This document shows, in pieces, positions 30,202-36,007 of a stretch of 36,007 bases of DNA. Both the position numbers and the translations under genes were made by a program. Under the pieces are notes generated by a model that ran no database searches, had not been told where the DNA came from, and saw nothing but the letters and a program-made list of their open reading frames with translations. This DNA is from Desulfobulbus sp. (GTDB taxonomy: Bacteria; Desulfobacterota; Desulfobulbia; Desulfobulbales; Desulfobulbaceae), in NCBI RefSeq assembly GCF_030824455.1, contig NZ_JAVBXR010000057.1, positions 1 through 36,007 of the forward strand, written 5' to 3'. Within the stretch, counting starts at the first letter, position 1. Each line of letters starts with the position of its first letter.

Positions 30202-33200
30202 ATGATCACCTTGGCGGAACTGGTTCACCTTCTTGCCCCGCTTGCAACGCGCGGACTGACCGATGCGGCCCTCCAGCAGCCGGTGACGGCGGTTGTTTCC
30301 GATTCGCGGCAAGTGCTCCCCGGCAGTCTTTTTGTCGCGGTTCGCGGCGAAAAGGCCGACGGCCGCGCCTATATTTCCGAGGCCGTTCGCAGGGGATGCG
30401 CGGCGGTGGTGGTCGACCTCGACGAGGGACTTGACGATCTCGCAGCGCCAGTGATCGTGGTTGCCGACAGCCATGCGGCGATCAGCGAATCGGCGGCCGC
30501 CTGGAACGGGTATCCGGCCGAGCGGATGCGGATGATCGGCATCACCGGCACCAACGGCAAGACCACCTGCTCGTGGCTGATCGAAGAGATGCTGCTGGCC
30601 GCAGGCTTCCGGCCGGGCGTGATCGGCACGGTGAACTACCGCTATCACGGCCTGGACGGTCTCCATGTCATTCAGGAGGCGCCGCTGACCACCCCTGATC
30701 CGGCGACCCTGCAAAGGTTGTTGCGGATTATGGCGGAGCAGGGCGTCACTCATGCGATCATGGAGGTCTCATCCCACGCCTTGCAGCAGAAAAGGCTGGG
30801 GCGAACCCGTTTTGACGTGGCCCTGTTCACCAATCTGAGCCGCGACCACCTCGATTATCACCAGAGTATGGGCTCGTATTTCGAGGCCAAGAAATTGCTC
30901 TTCCATCACCATCTGAAGCAGGAGGGCATTGCGGTGGTGGTTGCCGGACCGCATGCCGAGGGGTGCGACTGGGGCGAACTGCTGATTCAATCGCTGACCC
31001 AGGCGCCGGTCATCCGTTGCGGACTGTCGGCCGATTGCGCGGTCAGGGCGGGCGGGCTGCATCAAAGCGTGGAAGGTTTTCGCTGCAGCCTGAGTCTCCA
31101 GGGCGAACACAACGATTTTGCATCACAATTGACCGGCGGCTTCAACGTGCTCAATGTGCTGGCCGCCGCCGGCGTGGGGCTTGCCCTTGGTTTGGGCAAA
31201 GAGCAGATTTGCGTCGGCCTGGCCAAGGTCGGCAGCGTGCCTGGCCGGCTGGAGCGGGTCAAGCCGCCTACCGTCGCAAGAGCGGAGGTTCCGGCGGTTT
31301 TCGTCGATTACGCCCACACCCCGGACGCCCTGGAAAACGTGCTGCAAACCTTGAAGGAACTGACGACCGGACGTCTGGTGTGCGTGTTCGGGTGCGGCGG
31401 CGACCGGGATCGGGGCAAACGACCGTTGATGGGCGCTCTGGCGGCGCAGTATGCGGACGTGGCTGTGGTCACGTCGGACAACCCGCGCAGCGAAGACCCG
31501 GAGGCAATCATCGCGGAGATTGTTGTCGGCGTGGCAGCCTCGGGCAAAGCGGCCCGCTCCCTTGTCGACATGTTGACCGGCGCGGAACCGCAGCCCGGCT
31601 ACACGGTGATCAGCGACCGCAAAGCGGCCATTGCAGCCGCCTGCAGTCTGGCGGCGCCGGGCGACAGCGTCCTCATTGCCGGCAAAGGGCATGAAAATTA
31701 TCAAATTGTTGGCGCGCAAAGGCACTTTTTCGATGATCGGCTGGAGGCCCTCAACGGCCTGCTCCGTTGGAATCTGCGCCATCTGTTGGCCGCAACCGGC
31801 GGCAGGCTGGCGGCCGGCGGTCAGCGTGCAGTCTGCGGGGAAATTTCGACCGATTCGCGAAGCCTAAAGGCTGGCGACGTGTTTGTCGCGCTCAAGGGCG
31901 AGGCCTTTGACGGCAACCAATACATCGACGCCGCCGCCGAGCGCGGCGCCTCGGTGATTGTCGCCGAGCAACCGCCGGAGCGTGTTTGCCCAGGCACGGC
32001 CTACCTTGTCGTCGCCGATAGCCTTCGCGCCCTCGGCGACATGGCGGCATACCGCAGACGGCTGATGGGCAAGACTGCAACAATCGCGGCAATCACAGGA
32101 AGTTCCGGAAAAACCACAGTCAAGGAGATGGTGGCCGGCATTTTTGCCGAGGCCTTGCGAAATGTTCGCACCGGAGTCGACCCAGTTTTAAAGACGCAAG
32201 GCAACTTCAATAATCTCATTGGATTGCCGCTCTCGCTGCTGCCGCTGGAGGCTGGCCATCGACTCGCCGTCCTTGAGATGGGGATGAATGTGCCCGGCGA
32301 GATAGCCCGCCTGGCGGCCATCGCCGACCCTGACATCGGCTGCATTAACAACGTCCATCCCGCGCACCTGCAGGGCTTGGGCAGTATTGCCGGGGTGGCC
32401 GCGGCCAAGGGGGAACTCTTTGCCGGCATGCGGCCGGACGCGGTGCGGGTGGTGAACTGCGACGATCCCCAGGTGCGGACCCAGGCAAAAAAATCAGGTG
32501 GCAAACAGATCGGTTTTGCGGTAACTCCTTCCGGCCGCAAACTGGCGCCGTTGATTCGCGTCACCCGCCAGCGGAATTTGGGCGAGCGCGGCATGCGTTT
32601 TACCCTCCATATCGGAGAATGGCAGGCTCGGATCACTGTGCCGGCCTTGGGCGCGCACAACGTGAGCAACTGCGCAGCCGCCGCGGCCATTGCCCATGCC
32701 GCAGGCGTCGGGCCGGAGATCATTGTCAAAGGGTTGCAGCAGTATGCGCCCTCGGTCGACAAACGGTTGGCCGTGGTTGATCTGCCGGGTGGGCTGATAG
32801 CGGTCAACGACGCTTACAACGCCAATCCGGCCTCGATGGCGGCGGGTTTGCGCACCGTGGCCGCCTTGGGCGTCCCGGGTTGTCGCCATGCGGCCGCCTT
32901 GGGCGACATGCTAGAGCTGGGAACCGCCTCAGACGCCTTGCACGCAGGCATTGGAACCCTGGCCGCGAGTTTGGGCTACCACCGACTGGCGCTCACCGGA
33001 CCCCACGCCCCGATTGTGGCGCAAGCGGCGGTGGCCGGCGGCATGTCTGCTGAGCAGGTCCAGGTCTTCCCGGACCCCGGCGCCATGGCCGACTGGTTCT
33101 GCCGAATGCTGGTCGAAGGCGACCTGAAGGCCGGCGACTGGCTGCTGGTCAAAGGTTCGCGGGGCATGCGCATGGAGCGGCTGCTGGACGCGCTGGAACA

Positions 33201-33222
33201 ACAATTAAAGACGGAACACTAA
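30202..33222 (+). CDS. murEF: MurE-MurF fusion: UDP-MurNAc-tripeptide synthetase and UDP-MurNAc-pentapeptide synthetase
   Basis: This 1006-residue protein joins two Mur ligases of the cytoplasmic peptidoglycan precursor pathway. MurE covers about 1-512: Walker A GTNGKTT (Lys120) and DNPR (426-429), the motif marking meso-diaminopimelate specificity. MurF covers about 515-1006: Walker A GSSGKTTVKE (Lys637), LEMGMNVPGEIARLA and NDAYNANPASM. The MurE end (FFDDRLEAL) runs into MurF with almost no linker and no stop or frameshift. Both halves look catalytically complete. In most bacteria they are separate neighbouring genes in the same order; here the fusion should enforce 1:1 stoichiometry and may channel UDP-MurNAc-tripeptide. 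Confidence 0.95.
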   Translation: MITLAELVHLLAPLATRGLTDAALQQPVTAVVSDSRQVLPGSLFVAVRGEKADGRAYISEAVRRGCAAVVVDLDEGLDDLAAPVIVVADSHAAISESAAAWNGYPAERMRMIGITGTNGKTTCSWLIEEMLLAAGFRPGVIGTVNYRYHGLDGLHVIQEAPLTTPDPATLQRLLRIMAEQGVTHAIMEVSSHALQQKRLGRTRFDVALFTNLSRDHLDYHQSMGSYFEAKKLLFHHHLKQEGIAVVVAGPHAEGCDWGELLIQSLTQAPVIRCGLSADCAVRAGGLHQSVEGFRCSLSLQGEHNDFASQLTGGFNVLNVLAAAGVGLALGLGKEQICVGLAKVGSVPGRLERVKPPTVARAEVPAVFVDYAHTPDALENVLQTLKELTTGRLVCVFGCGGDRDRGKRPLMGALAAQYADVAVVTSDNPRSEDPEAIIAEIVVGVAASGKAARSLVDMLTGAEPQPGYTVISDRKAAIAAACSLAAPGDSVLIAGKGHENYQIVGAQRHFFDDRLEALNGLLRWNLRHLLAATGGRLAAGGQRAVCGEISTDSRSLKAGDVFVALKGEAFDGNQYIDAAAERGASVIVAEQPPERVCPGTAYLVVADSLRALGDMAAYRRRLMGKTATIAAITGSSGKTTVKEMVAGIFAEALRNVRTGVDPVLKTQGNFNNLIGLPLSLLPLEAGHRLAVLEMGMNVPGEIARLAAIADPDIGCINNVHPAHLQGLGSIAGVAAAKGELFAGMRPDAVRVVNCDDPQVRTQAKKSGGKQIGFAVTPSGRKLAPLIRVTRQRNLGERGMRFTLHIGEWQARITVPALGAHNVSNCAAAAAIAHAAGVGPEIIVKGLQQYAPSVDKRLAVVDLPGGLIAVNDAYNANPASMAAGLRTVAALGVPGCRHAAALGDMLELGTASDALHAGIGTLAASLGYHRLALTGPHAPIVAQAAVAGGMSAEQVQVFPDPGAMADWFCRMLVEGDLKAGDWLLVKGSRGMRMERLLDALEQQLKTEH

Positions 33223-33237
33223 GCCCCTCAGGGAACC

Positions 33238-34317
33238 ATGTTTTATAATCTTCTCTATCCCTTTCACACCGAGCTGAGCTGGCTCAACGTATTTCGTTAC
33301 ATCACCTTTCGCTCGATTGGCTGCGCTATCACCGCCTTTTTGCTGGTGGTGATCATCGGGCCGAGATTCATCGCCTGGCTGCAAAAGAAACAGATCGGTC
33401 AGGTGATCCGCGAAGACGGGCCGGAAACCCACTTCTCCAAAAAAGGGGTGCCCACCATGGGCGGCATGCTGATCCTTGCCGCCATCACCGTCTCCGCCCT
33501 GCTCTGGACTGATCTGCGCAGCGGGCTGGTGTGGTTGCTGATCGGCATCAGCCTGTTTTTTGGATTCATTGGCTCCACCGACGATTGGAAGAAAATCAGC
33601 AAGGGCAACTCCCGCGGGCTCAGCGCCCGGGGGAAATTGGCGCTTCAGGTGATCGGCGCCGGGGTAGTGGCGGTTTTCCTGCTGATGACTCCCGGTTACG
33701 ACGGCATCCTCAGTCTCCCGTTTTTTAAGTCCTATCATCCTGACCTGGGCTGGTGGTATCTGCCCTTTGCGGTGCTGGTCATTGTTGGGGCCTCCAACGC
33801 GGTCAATCTCACCGACGGCCTGGACGGGCTGGCCGCCGGGCCGATCGTGATCACCGCCTCGACCTATCTCATCTTTTCCTATGTGGCCGGCAACGCGGTG
33901 GTGGCCAGTTACCTGCAGATTCCTTTTGTGCCTGGCGCAGGCGAGGTCACCATTTTCTGCGCGGCTATCGTTGGCGCCTGTTTGGGATTTCTCTGGTTCA
34001 ACTGCTATCCGGCCGAAATTTTCATGGGCGACGTTGGTTCCCTGTCGTTGGGCGGCACCCTGGGCGTGGTGTCGATCATCACCAAACAAGAGTTTTTACT
34101 GGTGATTGTCGGCGGCATCTTTGTCATGGAGGCAGTTTCCGTCATCCTCCAGGTGGGCTATTTCAAGATGACCGGCGGCAAGCGGATTTTTCTCATGGCG
34201 CCGTTTCACCACCATTTCGAGAAAAAAGGCTGGCTGGAACCCAAGGTGGTGGTCCGTTTTTGGATCGTTTCCATCATCCTTGGACTGATTGCCCTGGCAA
34301 CGTTGAAATTGAGATAA
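33238..34317 (+). CDS. mraY: Phospho-N-acetylmuramoyl-pentapeptide transferase MraY
   Basis: This 359-residue integral membrane enzyme makes lipid I from UDP-MurNAc-pentapeptide and undecaprenyl phosphate. Ten hydrophobic segments are visible. Conserved elements include KKGVPTMGG, the Asp-Asp pair in GSTDDWKK, NLTDGLDGLAAGP, FMGDVGSLSLGG and the histidine loop APFHHHFEKKGW. The residues just before the Asp pair (Ser-Thr) differ from the hydrophobic pair seen in many homologues, but the catalytic aspartates remain. CAGGGA precedes the ATG, 15 bp after the murE-murF stop. Confidence 0.95.
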   Translation: MFYNLLYPFHTELSWLNVFRYITFRSIGCAITAFLLVVIIGPRFIAWLQKKQIGQVIREDGPETHFSKKGVPTMGGMLILAAITVSALLWTDLRSGLVWLLIGISLFFGFIGSTDDWKKISKGNSRGLSARGKLALQVIGAGVVAVFLLMTPGYDGILSLPFFKSYHPDLGWWYLPFAVLVIVGASNAVNLTDGLDGLAAGPIVITASTYLIFSYVAGNAVVASYLQIPFVPGAGEVTIFCAAIVGACLGFLWFNCYPAEIFMGDVGSLSLGGTLGVVSIITKQEFLLVIVGGIFVMEAVSVILQVGYFKMTGGKRIFLMAPFHHHFEKKGWLEPKVVVRFWIVSIILGLIALATLKLR

Positions 34318-34320
34318 ATC

Positions 34321-35685
34321 GTGCAGATACTACAAGGCATGCAGGCAGTGGTGATCGGGTTGGGGGCGGCGGGGCTGTCCACGGTTCGGCATCTGCTGCG
34401 TCGGGGCGCGCAGGTCAAGGTTTCTGATCGCCGCGCCTCCGCGCAGATTGAACCCGAGACCCTGGCCTTCCTTGCGCAGGCGGGCGTGGCGCTTGAAACC
34501 GGCGGGCATTCCAGCGCATTTCTTGCCGGCGGCGACCTGGTGGTTCCGGGGCCGGGCGTGCCGCTTGACGTGCCGGTGCTGTGCGCCGCCCGCGAGCAAG
34601 GCCTGCCGATAGTTGGAGAGCTGGCCCTGGCTGCAGGCCAGTATCCGGTTCCGGTCATTGCGGTCACCGGTTCCAACGGCAAGACCACGGTCACCAGCCT
34701 GATCGGCGACCTGCTCAAGGCATCGGGCAAAAAGCCGTTTGTCGGCGGCAACATCGGCACGCCCCTGCTTGACTACTTTGCCGAGCCTGAGATTTACGAT
34801 TCGGTGGTGCTGGAGCTTTCCAGCTTTCAGCTCGATCTGGCCGGCGATTTTCGGCCGGATGTGGGGTTGCTGCTCAATATTTCTCCAGACCATTTGGACC
34901 GGCATGGGTCGCTTGCCGACTACGCTCGCGCCAAGCAAAATATTTTCCGCAGCCAACAGCCGGGCGACCATGCCGTTCTCGGCGGAGACGATCCGGCAGC
35001 AGCTGCAACCCCGCTCAACGCCGGGGTTGAACGTTCCACCTTTGGCCGGCATCAGGGCGCTGCGGCGCGAATTATGGACGGACGCGTCTGTCTGCGTCTG
35101 CCGGGAGTTGAGGCGGTGTTTGATCTGGCGCAAACCAAATTGCACTCCTCGGTCAATCAGTTGAACGCCGCCGCCGCCGTCCTGGCGGCAACGCTGGCCG
35201 GTTGCGATCAGGCCGGCATAGCAGCCGGTCTGGCTGGGTACGAGCCACCGCCGCACCGTATGGCCGAGGTCGCGGTGATTGACGGGGTGCGGTTCATCAA
35301 CGATTCCAAGGCCACCAACATCGGCGCCTTGGAGGCCGCTCTGGGCGGCTGTGAGGCCCCGGTGGTGCTCATCGCCGGCGGGCGCGACAAAGGCGGCGAC
35401 TACAATTTGCTGCGGGATGTGGTGGCGCGCAAGGTGAAACGTCTGGTGCTGGTGGGCGAGGCCGCTGCTCTGATGCAGGCTGCGCTTGGCTTGATTGCCC
35501 CCACCGAGACGGCAACCACCTTGGACGACGCGGTGCGCAGGGCTGCCGCTGCTGCGGTTAACGGCGATCTGGTGCTGCTTGCCCCTGGTTGCTCCAGCTA
35601 CGACATGTTTTCCGGATATGAAGAACGCGGCCGGGTCTTTGCCGAGTGTGTTCGCCGGCTGGGCCGGGAACGGAGCCTGTCGTGA
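34321..35685 (+). CDS. murD: UDP-N-acetylmuramoylalanine--D-glutamate ligase MurD
   Basis: This 454-residue cytoplasmic ligase adds D-Glu to UDP-MurNAc-L-Ala. It has the N-terminal Rossmann motif VVIGLGAAGLS, Walker A GSNGKTT (117-123), ELSSFQLD, NISPDHLDRHGS and, in the C-terminal domain, FINDSKATNIGA and LLAPGCSSYDMF. All are standard. The GTG start is 3 nt after the mraY stop. Its stop overlaps the GTG of the next small gene (GTGA), where ftsW would be expected. Confidence 0.96.
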   Translation: MQILQGMQAVVIGLGAAGLSTVRHLLRRGAQVKVSDRRASAQIEPETLAFLAQAGVALETGGHSSAFLAGGDLVVPGPGVPLDVPVLCAAREQGLPIVGELALAAGQYPVPVIAVTGSNGKTTVTSLIGDLLKASGKKPFVGGNIGTPLLDYFAEPEIYDSVVLELSSFQLDLAGDFRPDVGLLLNISPDHLDRHGSLADYARAKQNIFRSQQPGDHAVLGGDDPAAAATPLNAGVERSTFGRHQGAAARIMDGRVCLRLPGVEAVFDLAQTKLHSSVNQLNAAAAVLAATLAGCDQAGIAAGLAGYEPPPHRMAEVAVIDGVRFINDSKATNIGALEAALGGCEAPVVLIAGGRDKGGDYNLLRDVVARKVKRLVLVGEAAALMQAALGLIAPTETATTLDDAVRRAAAAAVNGDLVLLAPGCSSYDMFSGYEERGRVFAECVRRLGRERSLS

Positions 35686-35945
35686 GAGCGGGCGCCATGG
35701 TGCGCATGTGTTGCGTTTGCCGGCGGGTCGAGCGGCATGGACAGTGGGGGGCGCTTGCTTTGCCGGTTCCCGACGCGGTGGTGACCCACGGGTATTGTCC
35801 CGAGTGCTTTGTCGAGGCCATGGCCATGATCGAGACGGTCATCGCCGAACACGGCGCAAGCAATAGTCGCAATCGACAGGCGGCGGACGCGTTGTCGATT
35901 GCCGGCGGCGCAACCTTTGCCGGACAGTGGCAACCATGCGCCTGA
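35682..35945 (+). CDS. Small protein with paired Cys-x-x-Cys motifs, in the ftsW position
   Basis: The GTG at 35682 overlaps the murD stop (GTGA) and opens an 87-residue protein; in-frame ATGs at 35697 and 35706 are alternatives. It contains CCVCRR near the start and HGYCPECF about 35 residues later, which together resemble a four-cysteine zinc site. The CxxC ... HGxCPEC pattern also occurs in short modules attached to response regulators and sensor proteins. No membrane helix is present, so this is not an ftsW remnant. It overlaps the murG start by 10 bp. Function unknown; dcw co-expression is likely. Confidence 0.65.
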   Translation: MRAGAMVRMCCVCRRVERHGQWGALALPVPDAVVTHGYCPECFVEAMAMIETVIAEHGASNSRNRQAADALSIAGGATFAGQWQPCA

Positions 35946-36007
35946 TTGTCGTCGGCGGCGGAACCGGCGGGCATCTTTTTCCGGGCATAGCGGTGGCGAC
36001 CGCCATG
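35936..36007 (+). CDS. murG: Lipid II synthase MurG (UDP-GlcNAc transferase), 5' end only
   Basis: The last 24 codons of the window begin MRLIVVGGGTGGHLFPGIAV, the glycine-rich N-terminal loop that marks MurG. MurG adds GlcNAc to lipid I on the inner face of the membrane. The gene runs off the window. It starts inside the small Cys-motif gene (10-bp overlap). Confidence 0.93.
   Translation, partial: MRLIVVGGGTGGHLFPGIAVATAM

Noticed and set aside
35682..35945. Small gene as a truncated ftsW remnant
   Set aside because: It has no membrane helix and no SEDS motif; the Cys-x-x-Cys pairs point to a different protein.
1..36007. CRISPR arrays, tRNA or rRNA genes, IS elements, prophage
   Set aside because: No regularly spaced repeats, RNA gene signatures, transposases or phage genes were seen when reading the window; a computed search would be needed to exclude small RNAs.

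Overview
The window looks like chromosomal DNA of a Gram-negative, GC-rich (around 60 % by eye) bacterium. I infer Desulfobacterota, probably near Desulfobulbales. The grounds are the general look of the proteins, a DtxR-type regulator with a cysteine-rich tail, a MurE-MurF fusion, type II secretion genes with a tailed secretin, and a division/wall (dcw) cluster of proteobacterial order. No rRNA, tRNA, CRISPR, IS element or prophage gene was recognised.

Layout. (1) 1-5950: type II secretion genes: the end of gspC, then gspD and gspE on +, with gspF on - converging on gspE and overlapping it by 8 bp. (2) 6070-6632: a DtxR/MntR-type metal regulator on -, divergent from recN, with an inverted repeat between them. 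(3) 6699-14644: a nucleic-acid maintenance run: recN, a ThiI-like PP-loop protein, a CCA-adding/poly(A) polymerase-family HD protein, rlmE, yebC, ruvC, a possible 21-codon coupling ORF, ruvA and ruvB. (4) 14747-26310: one co-directional block of eight envelope genes with a plausible promoter and a terminator. It encodes a formylglycine-enzyme-fold (SUMF1) protein, a glycine-zipper lipoprotein, a coiled-coil lipoprotein, an S41 protease, a periplasmic vWA protein, an ABC ATPase, an FtsX/MacB-type permease and a large unknown exported protein. (5) 26472-36007: the dcw cluster: promoter and MraZ operator, mraZ, rsmH, ftsL, an ftsI-like gene, a murE-murF fusion, mraY, murD, a small Cys-motif gene and the start of murG.

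Two parts stand out. The eight-gene block resembles, by domain composition, the TagQRST-PpkA trans-envelope signalling module of the Pseudomonas H1 type VI secretion system. Here there is no kinase, no phosphatase and no T6SS structural gene, and a protease and two further proteins are added. I infer a free-standing envelope-sensing or lipoprotein-handling system.

In the dcw cluster the FtsI-like protein keeps the pedestal and PASTA parts but has lost all three transpeptidase motifs. FtsW, the usual partner of FtsI, is absent from its normal slot between murD and murG, where a small Cys-motif protein sits instead. Together these suggest that septal peptidoglycan synthesis in this organism is done by enzymes encoded elsewhere, with the FtsI-like protein kept as a structural pseudoenzyme.
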